This document shows, piece after piece, positions 1 to 11,250 of a stretch of 64,000 nucleotides of DNA. How positions within the stretch are numbered: the stretch's first letter is position 1; each line of letters opens with the position of its first letter. Both the position numbers and the translations under genes were made by a program. Source of the stretch: Benincasa hispida (lineage: Eukaryota; Streptophyta; Magnoliopsida; Cucurbitales; Cucurbitaceae); contig NC_052359.1 of assembly GCF_009727055.1 (NCBI RefSeq), positions 61,294,649 to 61,358,648 of the forward strand, given 5' to 3'. A model generated the notes under the pieces. That model searched no databases, was not told the DNA's origin, and was given only the letters and a program-made list of their open reading frames with translations.

Positions 1-336
1 AAAATCCATATTTGGAACAATTTTCAAATCTGTAAGGAACTTCCTCAGCCAAACAGTCTCTTTAGCTGCTTCACAAGCCACTACGTATTCGGCTTCCATA
101 GTGGAGTCCGCGATACATCCTTGCTTGATGCTTCGCCAAACTACAACCCCTCCATTCAGAGTAAACACTGACCCCGATGTCGATTTATGAGAATCTTGAT
201 CAGTTTGAAAGTCAGAGTCCGTGTATCATATAAGGATCAGATCCTTATCTCCATACACAAGTATGTAGTCCCTCGTTCTCCGAATATACTTAAGGATCGT
301 CTTGATCGCCATCCAGTGATAAAATCCTGGATTGGA
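1..336 (-). pseudogene. copia RNase H domain, partial
   Basis: The minus strand encodes the connection from RT to RNase H: ILKYIRRTRDYILVYG, then TDSDFQTD, STSGSVFTLNGG and ADSTMEAEYVVACEAAKE, which hold the Asp and Glu residues typical of copia RNase H. One in-frame stop lies just before the TDSDF motif, in what is otherwise a gly-tyr-thr context in the family. The domain runs off the window edge, so its C-terminal part is not visible. Confidence 0.85.
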
Positions 337-1176
337 CTAATACCGACTGACAATCCCTACTGCATAGCAAATGTCGGGTCTGGTACACAACATAGCATAC
401 ATCAAGCTTCCTACAGCAAAAGCATAGGGAATCTGTTTCATCTTTTCAACCTCTTGAGGTGTCTTAGGACATTGATCCTTAGACAGAATGATTCCATGCT
501 TGAAAGGTAACAAATCCCTCTTGGAATCCTGCATCTTGTACCTTATCAACATTTGATCAATGTACGATGTCTGAGATAGGGCTAACTGTTTGTTCTTGCA
601 ATCCCGAATGATCTGGATCCCTAGAACATACTGTGCCTCACCCAAATCTTTCATTTGGAACTGGGCAGCTAGCCAACTCTTAATGTCAGTCAGATATCCT
701 ACATCATTCCCAATTAGTAGAATATCCTCCACATACAGTACCAGGAAAGCTACTGACCTGTTGATGATCTTCTTGTAGACACAAGGCTCATCAACGTTCT
801 GGTCAAAGCCAAACGACTTGACAGCAGTGTCAAATCTGATGTTTCAAGATCGAGATGCTTGTTCCAGTCCATAAATGGATCTATTGAGCTTGCAAACTCT
901 TTGCTCTTGATCTGGAACTACGAACCCCTCTGGTTGAGTTATATAGATGGTCTCCTCAAGATTACTATTTAGAAAGGCAGTATTGACGTCCATTTGCCAT
1001 ATTTTATAATCATAAAATGTGGTTATGGACAGGAGAATTTGGATAGACTTAAGCATGACAACAGGTGAGAAAGTTTCCTCATAGTCAACTCCCTCAACTT
1101 AGGTATAACCCTTTACCACGAGCCTAGCCTTAAAGGCTTGCACCTTTCCATCTACACCTCTCTTTCGCTTATAGAT
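337..1176 (-). pseudogene. copia reverse transcriptase, copy 1
   Basis: Two conceptual pieces on the minus strand cover the RT domain. The upstream piece (844-1056) contains MDVNTAFLNSNLEETIYITQ and EGFVV..VCKLNRSIYGLEQASRS. The downstream piece (337-780) contains ILLIGNDVGYLTDIKSWLA, FQMKDLGEAQYVLGIQI and TRPDICYAVGIVSRY. The catalytic motif reads YVED instead of YVDD (GAG in place of GAT near 740), so an essential aspartate is lost. Frameshifts near 840 and 1100 separate the pieces. The piece is inactive as it stands. Confidence 0.88.
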
Positions 1177-2334
1177 CTACATACACCCAATAGGTCTTAC
1201 CTCATCAGGTGGATCAACAAGCTCCCAGACGTTGTTGAAGTACATAGACTCCATTTCCTGGTTCATGGCCTTAACCCATTCATCTTTGTCAACATCTTCC
1301 ATTGCTTTCTTAAAAGACAACGGATCCTCGACCCCATCATTCGTAATGACGTTTTGGGATTCAGTCAAACCCATGTAGCGATCCGTTGGGTTCATAACCC
1401 TCCTACTACGTCGAGGCAGTCTCAACTCTTGAGCTGGTTGATTAGACGTTCCGACCTCAACAACTCTTGTTGATCCGTCGGCTTGTTCAATAACTCTTGT
1501 TGAACCATCAGCAGTCTCAGTCTCACTTGAGATCTCACGTAAAACGAGCTTACTTCGTGGCTTATGATCCCTCATGTGATCTTCTTCCAAGAAGATAGCA
1601 TTAATGGAAACAAACACTTTGTTCTCACTTGGATCATAGAAGTATCCTCCTCTCGTTTCCTTGGGGTAGCCCACAAAGAGGCAAACCTTCGAACGTGGTT
1701 CCAACTTATTTAGGTTAGTCGCTAGCACATGTGCTGGACAACCCCAAATCCTGAAGTGACATAAAATATCTTTACGACATCTCCATAACTCTATAGGTGT
1801 TTCAGAAACACTTTTTGAGGGAACGTTGTTCAAGATATAACATGCAGTCTGCACTGCATAACCCCAAAACGAGTCTAGAAGATGAGCATAACTCATCATA
1901 GACCGAACCATGTCCAACAAGGTTCTGTTTCTCCTTTCTGATACACCATTCTGTTGAGGTGTACCAAGTGCCGAGAGTTGGGATACAATCCCATGTTCTA
2001 TCATATAGTTTTGGAACTGGAGGTCCATATACTCTCCACCACGATCAGATCATAGTGTTTTTATCTTCTTACCTAACAATTTTTCAATTTCAGCCTTATA
2101 CTCCTTGAACTTGTCAAGAGCTTCAGACTTAAGTTACATTAGGAAGAGATACCCAAACCTTGAATAATCGTCTATAAAAGAGATGACATACGCATACCCA
2201 CCTCGAGCTCTAACATTCAACGGACCACAGAGGTCTGAATGTACAAGCTCCAAGGCTTCTTTGGCTCTGTAACCTTTTCCAGTAAAAGGTCGTTTGGTCA
2301 TCTTGCCTTCAAGGCATGATTCACATACCGGCAA
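1177..2334 (-). pseudogene. copia integrase core and linker, copy 1
   Basis: The minus strand encodes an integrase catalytic core. ELVHSDLCGPLNVRARGG carries the first Asp, FIDDYSRFGYLFLM follows, SDRGGEYMD carries the second Asp, and PQQNGVSERRNRTLLDMV carries the third acidic residue (Glu). After this come the copia-typical VPSKSVSETPIELW, FRIWGCPAHVLATNLNKLE, CLFVGYPKETRGGYFYDP and the linker RLPRRSRRVMNPTDRYMGL. Stops near 2051 and 2133 interrupt the frame. The linker holds a short repeat, VDGSTRV-like, which is also seen in the copy at 37-38 kb. DDE residues are present, but the frame is broken. Confidence 0.88.
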
Positions 2335-2990
2335 GGAGTTTTCTTATAAGCTCTTTAGAAGTCCACTTTTCACCAACTTCTCAATCCTATTGAGGTTGAT
2401 ATAACCTAACTTTAGACGCTAAAGATGGGCGTTTTCCTTTGGAGAAACCTTTGGTCTTTTAGCTGTTATTGCCGTATTGAACATTTCAGTGTTAAACAAG
2501 GCTTTTATAACTAACGGCCTTAGTACATATAAGTTATTTTCCATTGAACCAGAACCAATCTCCGTTTCATTCTTGAAAATAAACACTTTATTCTTAGAAA
2601 AGGAGACGTTATAGCCTTGTTCAATGAGACAAGAAACTGAGATTAAGTTCATCTTAATATGAGGACTACAAAAACATTATCCAGTAACAGATAACGTTTC
2701 TTATCAACAAATAACTTCAGCCTGCCTACAGCAACAGCTGAAACAACCTCACCATTACCGACTCGAAGAGTCATCTCTCACTGTGACAACGTTTGCCAGG
2801 AACTGAATCCTTGGTAAGAGAAAATGACATGATTGGTAGCACCTAAATCAAGGATCCAGGAAGAATCATCATTCTCTACCAGACATGTCTCCAAGACCAA
2901 TAAATCATATTTACTGTCTTGTCTTCTCTTTTGAAGAATAGTGGGATGGAAGTTGTTTGCCAGAAATTCGTTTCACATAATTCTTTCCAC
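2335..2990 (-). pseudogene. copia protease and gag-pre-integrase, copy 1
   Basis: The minus strand encodes KYDLLVLETCLVEN, then WILDLGATNHV, the position of the aspartic protease active site. The usual D-S-G reads D-L-G (gat tta ggt). Further on come NLISVSCLIEQGYNVSFSKNKV and the gag-pre-integrase zinc-binding segment. There the Trp before the first His-box is TAG, the following His is Arg, and the second His is Tyr (GGTTAT), so the HHCC metal site is destroyed. CESCLEGKMTKRPF remains. The region is a dead remnant whose order fits copia. Confidence 0.85.
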
Positions 2991-3176
2991 TGTAATAAAT
3001 TGGTCATTTTTAAAAGCTTTAAACGGAAATACTAACAAGTTGCTGAAAAGAAAAACACATTGACCTACGTTAGGTTTTAAGCAAATACCCGTTGTAAAAC
3101 AAAACAACATCCAATAATATTTTAGCAAAACTAACATGAACCCCGTGTGACATCTAGTTTCACAATGACACTTCAA
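2973..3176 (-). pseudogene. vestigial gag start, copy 1
   Basis: A short minus-strand segment near 2970-3040 reads LLVFPFKAFKNDQFITVERIM. It lines up with the beginning of the gag region in the plus-strand copy at about 8335-8400, also preceded by a Met-Leu-Val-Phe stretch. Almost all of gag, including any zinc knuckle, is then missing. The sequence passes directly to the ILQKRR..DSKYDLLVLE segment that precedes the protease. The gap is a deletion rather than an intron, since no GT-AG pair flanks it. Confidence 0.6.
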
Positions 3177-4794
3177 AGGTTTAGAATAAAAGCCGTCGAA
3201 GGGAGGTCAGTTATCCCTCCTCTAAATTGAGAAGATCTCAACCAGTTAATAATACCATAACAACTCTTGTTCCTATAATGACAAGCCATCATTGATTTGG
3301 TCAAGAGATCATTAACTTACTTAATAATCTCCCGTAAGTGTGACCCGCCATTTTAAGCCCTAGAGGTCCGTCCCAAAAGGCCAATCAGAAGGGGAAAATC
3401 TGATTGGTGCAAAACCTAAAGCGACCCTATCCATTTCTGGAGTTCACCTTGATATTGACCAACTGCACAAAACCCATCCGAAGGGGGCTGCATCAAAGGC
3501 GACTCGAGGGCGAACAGAATGATCTCACGGTGTAAACCAATGACAGAGACCATAGGACGTGTTGTCACACACCCTTCACCCACTTACTATAAACACTCTC
3601 TCCGTTCACCTTGATATTGACTCATGCAAACACCATTCGAAGAGGGATGCATCCTGGGGCATCTCGAGGCCAAACATGAATCTCACGGTGTGAATATACA
3701 GGGAGAAACGTGAGTAGAATCATAGACATATCTAATACGTCTTCTCCTCCCACTGAGTATTTTATAACCTAGGGTTTAGTTTACTTAGAAAAAAACACAG
3801 CTAAGGATTTTAACTAAATGACTTTTAGGTTTTCTCAAGAGTAACTTTCACCTTGGACAGTTGAACAACTTTTGATCATCATCAATTAAACTCTTTAACG
3901 GAGTCTTTGACCAAATCGTCGCATGCTTGTTGAAAATCTATCTAATTCACCTTTCCAGGTAGGTTCCCAGGTAGGGGTGTTACGTTTCCTTCAACTTAAG
4001 AACCCCACCCTAGCCAGAACCCGCCTTAGACAAAAGGTCCCTAATAGATAGGTTTACAACAAATTTAATCTTTTATTCCAACCAATTTAATCCCATTAAA
4101 CCGATTTTAAATAGGTTACTAAACTCTTTAGGACCATTTGAACTTAGGTTTATCTCAATCCAATTTTAAAACTCTTTTAAAAAACTTAAGTTCACCTTAA
4201 GTCCGCATGCAACTCTGAATTATTGATTTTAGGTTTAATTTCCTTTATAACACTTATAAATGGAAATAACCACAACGCTAAGCTAACACATGTAAGGCAT
4301 TCATAACGATTATAAATGGCCTAAGTGTCATGCTCAATGCATTGTCCATTCATTGCTACTTCTTTTATATAACACTTATACAAAACAACAATGAAACAAG
4401 CAAAACATGCTTCCATTCACCCTTAGACTATAACATTTATAATAAAAGGATGATTCATGATAATGCTCAATGCATGCAAAATATAACTCTTATATTTCAT
4501 GATGCATGTGCATGCTTTCAAGTAATTTCTTCATGCTCGATTATACATTTATAATACATGATGCATGATCAATTGCACAACCAAAGGTGGGTTTTTAACT
4601 ATATGACAAACACTTTGGCATATAAGCACCATACATCACATGAATAAACAATAAAAGTTGACAAACCAGGTAAAATTACCTTAAAACACAAAAGAAAAGC
4701 TAACTATTACAAAGACAAGAAGTCTTCGATTCAAACAGGCAAACCGGGTCTTGAACCGCTCGTCAAAGCATTACTTCTCCAACCATACATCGTG
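3177..4794 (-). other. non-coding 5' leader of copia copy 1
   Basis: No open frame of consequence occurs here on either strand. The stretch is the reverse-complement counterpart of 6700-8330 in copy D. Shared landmarks include the precursor of 'aggcgggttttgtc', the AT-rich blocks with 'aacacttataa', and repeated segments containing 'ttcaccttgatattga' followed by a block that ends 'catcctggggc' or similar (about 3440-3700). Two imperfect copies, about 170 bp apart, of a unit starting 'agttcaccttgatattgac' are visible at 3440 and 3605. Confidence 0.7.
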
Positions 4795-5079
4795 TATTAA
4801 GCACCTCGCGATCGTTTAGACAATAAAACAAACTCTTTGCTCTATCGCTTACCAGCGCTTCCAAGGTTAAACGATCGTTTAGCTTTTACTATATGATCGT
4901 CTAGAAAAATCCATACGATCATTTAGCTATTACAATACGATCGTGTACCTTTACTAAGTGATGAAACCTGAACTACACGATCGCTTAGTGCGCTCAGCAC
5001 GACGCCCGCCTTCCGCGATCGTCTAAGCGACTATGATGTCGCAAAGCACCATCGCCTAAGCGATCGCTTAGATAGCGTC
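4795..5079. repeat. CGATCG-palindrome array in copia leader (copy 1)
   Basis: Within about 285 bp the word CGATCG or a one-base variant recurs every 20-60 bp, usually inside a longer self-complementary context such as aaacgatcgttta, acgatcgtgta or agcgatcgcttag. Examples start near 4808, 4872, 4938, 4979 and 5060. It corresponds to arrays in the leaders at 6185-6640 and 40820-41640. The array is not translated and has no fixed period here. Confidence 0.8.
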
Positions 5080-5103
5080 TCCGTATCACATACGCACGAT
5101 CAC

Positions 5104-5428
5104 ATTTGAAGCATAGGGAATCCATCTCATCTCCTCAACCTCTTGAGGTGTCTTAGGACATTGATCCTTAGACAAAACGATTCCATGCCTGAAGGGTAAC
5201 AAACTCCTCTTGGAATCCTGCATTCTGTACCTGATCAACACTTGATCAATGTACGATGCCTGAGACAAGGCTAACCTTTTGTTCTTACGATCCCGAATGA
5301 TCTGGATCCCTAGAACATACTGTGCCTTACCCAAATCTTTCATTTGGAACTGGGCAGCTAGTCATTTTTCAATGTCATTCAAAAACCCTACATCATTCCC
5401 AATGAGTAGGATATCATCCACATACATT
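5104..5428 (-). pseudogene. isolated copia RT fragment
   Basis: The minus strand encodes VMYVDDILLIGN, FQMKDLGKAQYVLGIQIIRD, ASYIDQVLIRYRMQDSKRSLL, PFRHGIVLSKDQCPKTPQEV and RWIPYAS, equal to the part of RT found at 412-746 in copy 1. YVDD is intact here, unlike copy 1 and copy D. The piece lies between the leader of copy 1 and the truncated LTR of copy D, out of normal order. A fragment insertion, a strand-transfer product or a misassembly would explain it. Confidence 0.8.
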
Positions 5429-5823
5429 ACCAGGAAAGCATGCTATAATTTCGTTGTGGTGGTGACATACACAACTTGACATTGTTGAGGTTTTTGGAGG
5501 TCGTTCGTGGTGTTCGTGATCTTGAAGATCATTGTGTTCGAGTTCACTGTGATCGTGTAGTGTAGCGGTCGTGGTGTACCAACGTTCAAGTGTTGCAGTC
5601 TTGTGGTTTGTTCGAGCATTCGTGATCAAGGGTGTTGAATATAAGTCTTCAAAGGTATGTGTAATTCTTCCCTTGATCTTTAGAAAAGCATGCTATAATT
5701 TCGTTGTATGCATAGCCTGTAGTTTCCATTTCTTGTATTGTAATTGTTGTTGTTCAAATACGATTGAAACTTAGAACGATCATTACGCTGCTCGTGGAAA
5801 TTCTTATATTCCAATTTTCTTCA
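5429..5823 (+). repeat. truncated 5' LTR of copy D
   Basis: From about 5449 the sequence matches 15661-16029, the end of the 3' LTR, with shared words such as 'gatttttggaggtcgttcgtgg'-like text, 'cgtgatcaagggtgttgaa' and 'catttcttgtactgtaatt'. It ends in TTCA just before the primer-binding site. A copy of 'aaagcatgctataatttcg' stands at the very start (5428-5446) and again at its proper place (5693 on), so the junction carries a short misplaced duplication. Confidence 0.85.
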
Positions 5824-5825
5824 AT

Positions 5826-5837
5826 TGGTATCAGAGC
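5826..5837 (+). other. primer-binding site (initiator tRNA-Met)
   Basis: The sequence TGGTATCAGAGC begins two bases after the LTR terminus. It is complementary to the 3' end of plant initiator tRNA-Met, the usual minus-strand primer of Ty1/copia elements. It fixes the element's orientation as plus. Confidence 0.93.
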
Positions 5838-8330
5838 TAGGTTATTCTGAGATTCCAAATTTCACTTCTGTTTTGAACTTTTTTTTACAGTCGTGATGGG
5901 TTTTCTGCATTGCGTTTAATTGTTAAATGTGTTTGTGAATGGCGTTGATGAATGTTTACGGGTTTAATTGCCTCAGTTTAAAGCTTTCTTCAAATTACTA
6001 AGTGTTAATTTGTAAGGGCCCCTATGGTTTTGGGCATAATTAACATGCTATCGAGTCTGTAATTCAAAGTGTTTGAGTTAGTCGAGTCATTCGTGATGAA
6101 GTTTCAAAGCATGAAGATGCGGTTATCAGTGAAAAAGAAGACCAAAGGTTGGTCATGTCGTGTAGCCTCAGGTAAAAAACCATTAGGATTTAACTAAACG
6201 ATCGTGTAGTATTTACTAAACGATCATTTAGCTAATGCTAAAGGATGGGGTAAATCGTTTACTCTATCGCATAACATTGGTTGCCCGATCGTGGAAACGC
6301 TGGAGGTAGACAATCGTAGTGGAAACATTTGATGCTCATCGTTTAGTAAAAGGCGTGCATTAAACGATCGTGTAGTTAGCATGCTCATCAATAGTCACTG
6401 ACTACACGATCACGTGATATCAGATACGAAGGCATTCACTCAGCAATCGATTAGACGATTGTGCTTCATTGCATCGTAGTCGTTTAGACAATCGTATAAG
6501 GCTTGTATTGTGGAGCACACTGCACGATCGCATACCTCGTGCTTCATCACATAGTAAAAGGTATACGATCGTTTCTAAACGACGTTTAGCTCTGGAAGCG
6601 TAGGTAAACAATTAAGCAAAGCGTTTGTTCTTTCGTGTAGACAATCACGGGGAAGTTTGGTACATGATTAATGGAGACGCATTGCTTCGCCCGGACGGTT
6701 CAAGACCCAGTTCTCTTGTTTGAACCACAGACTTCTTGTTTTTGTAATAGTTAGCTTTTGTTTTGAGGATTTTTGGGCAATTTTAACTGGTTCATCAACA
6801 TTTGTTTATCATACATGAGATGTATGTGATTTATATGGCAAATTGTTTGACATATAAAACCCACCTTAGGTTGTGCAATTATTCATCATGTATTATAAGT
6901 GTTATAATATGGCATGAAGAATTTACATGAAAGCATGTGCATGCATCATGAAATATAAGAGTTATATTTATGCATGTAGTGAGTATATTCATGCATCATC
7001 TTTATATTATAAGCGTTATAGTATAAGGGTGAATGGAAGGATGTTTTGCTTGGTTCGTAAAGTAGCAATGAATGAACAATGCATGGAGCATGACATTTAG
7101 GCTGTTTGTAAACGTTATGAATGCCTCGTATGTGTTAGCTTTGCATTGTGGTTGATTTTGGTTGTTTTCGTTTATAAGCATTATAAAGGAAATTATAACT
7201 AAAATTGATAAGAAAGAGTTGCATGCAGACTTAGGGTGAACTCATTTTTTTAAAAGGGTTTTAAAATTGGATTGAGATACACCTAAGTTCAAAAGGTTCT
7301 AATAGGATTAGCAACCTAATCTAATCTTTTTAAATTGGTTTAATAGGATTAAATTGATTGGCATAAAAGATTAAAATTGTATTAAATCTATCTCTAAGGG
7401 ACCTTTTGTCTAAGGCGGGTTTTGTCTAGGCTAGGGTTCTTAAGCCAACGAAAACGGAACACCTCTACTTGGGAACCTACCTGGAAAGGTGAAATAGATA
7501 GATTATCAACAAGCATGTGACAGTTGGTCAAAGACTCCGTTGTTGTTTTAACTATCCAAGGTAAAAGTTACTCTAAAATTATTAGCCGTGTTTTTTTCTA
7601 AGTAAACTAAACCCTAGGTTATAAAATACTCAGTGGGAGGAAGAGATGTATTTGATATGTCAATGATTCCACTCACGTTTCTCCCTGAATGTTCACATCG
7701 TGAGATTTATGCTTGTCCTCGTGGTGCCCTGGGAGCATCCCCCTTCAGATGGTGTTTGCATGAGTCAATCAAGGTCAATAGAGAGAGTGTTTATAGTAAG
7801 TGGGTGAAGGGTGTGTGTCAACACATCCTACGGTCTCTATCATTGGTCCAAACCGTGAGATCATTCTGTACTCCCTCGTGGCGCCCTGGGAGCGTCCCCC
7901 TTTGGATAGGTTTTGTGCAGTTAGTCAAGATCAAGGTGAACTCCAAAAATGGATAGGGTCGCTTTAGGTTTTGCACCAATCGGATTTTTTTCCTTCGGAT
8001 TGGTTGCTTGGGGCGAATCTCTAGGGCCTAAAATGGCGGGCCACACTTACGAGAGATTGTTAAGCAAGTTAATATCTCTTGACCAAATCAATGATGGCTA
8101 GTCATTATAGAAGCAAGAGTTTTTTTGGTATTAATGACTGGTTTCTCAATTCAAATGAGGGATAATTGACCTCCTTTCGGTAGCTTTTGTCCTAAACCTT
8201 TGAAGCGTCATTGTGAAACTAGATGTTACACGAGGTTCATGTTAGTTTTGCTAAACCTTATTGGATGTTGTATGTTTTTTCAATGGGTATTTACTTAAAA
8301 TCTAACGTAGGTCAATGTGTTTTTTGTTTT
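5838..8330 (+). other. long non-coding 5' leader of copy D
   Basis: About 2.5 kb separates the primer-binding site from the first gag-like residues. No convincing reading frame is present; the 107-codon frame at 7633-7956 is a chance opening through the same repeats that lie untranslated in copy 1. It contains the CGATCG array (6185-6640) and AT-rich text with 'ttataagtgttataa' repeats. It also holds two imperfect copies of a block ending 'gccctgggagc' (7720 and 7880). The last also appears inverted in copy 1. Confidence 0.75.
6185..6640. repeat. CGATCG-palindrome array in copia leader (copy D)
   Basis: Degenerate copies of 'taaacgatcgtgtag' recur, for example near 6190, 6212, 6286, 6366, 6527 and 6566, interspersed with half-sites such as 'atcgtttag' and 'acaatcgta'. 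The centre CGATCG is self-complementary and flanks often extend the palindrome. Position between primer-binding site and gag is the same as in the other two leaders. Confidence 0.8.
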
Positions 8331-8660
8331 CAGCAATGTTAGTATTTTCGTTTAATGCCTTAAATTTGAGTGATTTCATACAATGGAAAGAGTCTTATGA
8401 AACGGATTTCGTGGTAAACGACCATGAATTTGTCATGGTTGAGGAATGTCCTCAAGTCTCAACCCTTGATGCACTGTGAAGTGTCCGTAATGCATATAAG
8501 GTGTGGATGAAGGCTAATTCATTGGCCCGACTTCACATTTTTGCTAGCATACCTGATGTTTTGGCCAAAAGGGTTGAGAACATGGTCATTGCACGTGAGA
8601 TCATGGACTCATTGCAAGACTTGTTTGAACATCAGTTCTTACTTTACATCAGTTCTTACT
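8331..8660 (+). pseudogene. copia gag N-terminal remnant, copy D
   Basis: The plus strand encodes FIQWKESYETDFVVNDHEFV, then after a stop VRNAYKVWMKANSLARLHIF, SIPDVLAKRVENM and AREIMDSLQDLFEHQF. This is the spacing and wording of the copia capsid (UBN2-type gag) domain. An in-frame TGA near 8477 breaks it. The frame ends in a short direct duplication, 'catcagttcttactt' twice around 8631-8660, after which the frame is lost. The rest of gag, including a zinc knuckle, is absent. Confidence 0.8.
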
Positions 8661-9477
8661 TTTGAGCACAGAAGAATGGATGACAAAACCAATAGTGTCA
8701 GTTCCAAAGTTAAACTCCAGGAAGAGGAAACAATTGTTACTAACTCTGTTGAAGTTCATAAAAGAGAAGTGTTCTCTGACATGGAACTTGGAGATTATTT
8801 AGGTTCTGATACTGATCTCACTACTCTCCAAAAGAGGAGGATGTTTAAAGACAGTAAATTTGATTTATTGGTCTTTGAGACGTGTTTGGTAGAGAATGAT
8901 GATTATGTCTGGATCCTAGATTCGGGTACTACCAACCATGTTAGTTTCTCTTACCAAGGATTTTGTTCTTGGCAAACGTTGGCACAGGGAGAGATGACTC
9001 TTCGAGTTGATACAGGTGAGGTTGTTTTAGCTGTTGTTGTAGGCAGGCTGAAGTTATTTTTGGACAAGAAACACTATCTGTTACTGGATAATATTTTTGT
9101 AGTTCCTCATATTAAGAGGAACTTAATCTCGGTTTCTTGTCTCATTGAACAAGGTTATACTGTCTTCTTTTCTGAGAATAAAGTGTTTATTTTCAAAAAT
9201 GGAATGGAGATTAGTTTTAGTTTAATGGAAAGTAACTTGTATGTACTGAGGCTGTTAGTCATAACAGCCTTGTTTAATACTAAAATGTTCAGTACGGCAA
9301 CAACAACTAAAAGACCAAAGGTTTCTCTTAAGGAAAACACCCATCTTTGGCATCTAAGATTAGGTCACATCAACCTCAATAGGATTGAGCAGTTGGTGAA
9401 AAGTGGACTTCTAAAAAGTTTAGAAGACAACTCCTTGCCGGTGTGTGAATCATGCCTTGAAGGCAAGATGACAAAAT
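8656..9477 (+). pseudogene. copia protease and gag-pre-integrase, copy D
   Basis: One continuous frame carries RRMFKDSKFDLLVFETCLVE, the protease site WILDSGTTNHV with D-S-G intact, and a beta-rich segment LRVDTGEVVLAVVVGRLKLF. It then carries NLISVSCLIEQGYTVFFSEN and the gag-pre-integrase motif HLWHLRLGHINLNRIEQLVK ending in LPVCESCLEGKMTK, with all HHCC metal ligands present. This is the best preserved such segment of the three copies. The frame is cut at 9477 by insertion of a solo LTR; the missing continuation resumes at 11251. Confidence 0.88.
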
Positions 9478-11250
9478 TATTGGGTTTTATGTCCTAAAAC
9501 TCGTGGTTTGTAAATATTAGAACTTATTTTGAGAATTCAATAAGGTTGTTGTTGAATATATTGTTTTTTAAGAAATCCAATAAACCTAAGTCCCTTGATT
9601 ATTATATGAGTACTTGAACTTTATGTGGAGACATACAAGTAGATCAAGTTCGAGTAAATAGTCAAAATGATCTATAGTATATGAATAAGGTTGGGTACCT
9701 TATTCTGGGAACACTATTGGATGTGGCCTACTCAGTAGTTTTTACAAAGAGTTGTAAAGTTCTACATACGAAGTGATCCTGATTCATGCATGTTGAGACA
9801 TGAAGAGTGAGGGTGTCCTGTGCAAATGAGTTTTGTGCAGGATCGAACCACAAAACCTGTCACTTTTACTCTATAACGTTGTTTACTGTTTAAGACTGAC
9901 TATTTCGAAACGATGACCTAGGTAACTTAACCTTAATCCTGAGTTAACTATAAACTCTTGTTTGTTCGGGATTATCCTTTGATCTGCAAACGGTGAGAGT
10001 AGACCAATTGCCTCTGCTCAATAACATTACCATTTTGGGAATAAAATCAAATGAATAGTTGGGAACATAGGGTGCAAGAGGGAATTCACTCCTAACCGAT
10101 TAGGGTTAATAGAGAGGTTGTTCCCTTCAAGTGCTGATTCTAGGTCTTGAACAAGTGGCCTCACCCTCTCATTGACCTGAGAGAGATTCGATTTGTTGGT
10201 TGGATTACAAATCAATTGTTCATTAGGGGATCAGTGGAACTTAAGGAACAAGAGATAATTACAGGGGTAAAACAGAGATTTGACTTAGCCGTTATTACGA
10301 GCAATCTGTGAAGGGTTAACTTAATCATGGTTATATCGAGTGGACATAATATATCTACAGTGAAGGGAGTTCAGCTATGGGCTTTAGTGGAATCACCCAT
10401 TAGTTAACAAATGAGGGTTAGATCGATCTAATGAGTTTAGTCGATTAATCTCGGATCGTTGGAGTCTATGATCAGTAGGTCTGCGAGGTCTCCCTACTAG
10501 CTCGTAAATGGGTACGCTTTAGGGTAGCTTGAGAAATTAATTTGAAACGTTCAAATTAAACGGAACAAGAGAATAAATATTTAAATATATGAAAATGATT
10601 ATTGTGCAAAAATTAATTTAATATTTGATATTAAATTAATTATTTTTTAAATTAATTTAAGAAAATAAATCTTTTAAATTAAAATAATTTAAAAGTCATT
10701 TTATATTTTAAAAATAAAATGAAAATTCGTTTGCATGGATTGCACAAAGTGGAAAAAGGTTTTTCTCCATTATCATCATCTTTATGCTCACACACAAAGT
10801 ATTTTCTTCTCTACTTTGATTCTCCAAGCATGAGCTGCAAGCTATGCACTCCATCTCTTTGCATGTTCATCTTAATATATAAAGAAGATTGGAGTTGTTG
10901 GAGAAGTAGAGAGAGATAGAATTTTGAGGGAAATTTCGGTGAAGAAGAGACTGTCTTCTTCAACTTGTTGCTACTGTGAGCTTTTCTTGTTTCTCCACAT
11001 CTTCAAGCTGTTCTTGAGTCCTACAAATCTGCCTAAAGCTCCAAGAGCATAGTAGGGAAGGCTTTTAAGTGGTTCACGTTGATATCAAGTGAAGACAGTA
11101 GCTGAACAGACATTTTCTTGAAGAGTTCATCAAAGGTATGTTCTAAAAACCCATTTTTATGAACAACGTGCTTTAGTTTGTGCCAAAATTAGTGAATTAG
11201 AATGCTTATGGATCCTTGATACTTCCGCTGCATGTTATTTAACTCTAACA
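9478..11250 (+). mobile_element. solo LTR (family A) inserted in copy D
   Basis: The copia coding text 'gatgac-aaacgaccttttact' is split here. The inserted 1.77 kb starts 'tattgggttttatgtcc' and ends 'aactctaaca'. It matches, in the other orientation, the LTRs of the element at 33740-43393, which start TGTTGGGTTTTATG. The base words CAAA stand on both sides, compatible with a short target duplication that has since decayed. There is no primer-binding site, polypurine tract or coding region, so this is a solo LTR. Confidence 0.85.

Larger units (their letters stand above)
1..5079 (-). mobile_element. Ty1/copia retrotransposon, copy 1 (partial, continues beyond left edge)
   Basis: Reading the minus strand from about 5079 down to 1 gives the order expected of a copia element: long non-coding leader, vestigial gag, aspartic protease, gag-pre-integrase, integrase, reverse transcriptase and RNase H. 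That domain order (integrase before RT) separates copia from gypsy. The 3' end and 3' LTR lie outside the window. At the other end the leader stops near 5079 without a primer-binding site or LTR and abuts an out-of-place RT fragment. Stop codons and frameshifts break every domain. The copy belongs to the same family as the plus-strand element at 5429-16029, with which it forms an inverted pair. Confidence 0.9.

Noticed and set aside
7633..7956. 107-codon frame in the copia leader
   Set aside because: The homologous text in copy 1 and the family A element is not open, and the frame covers two copies of a leader repeat.
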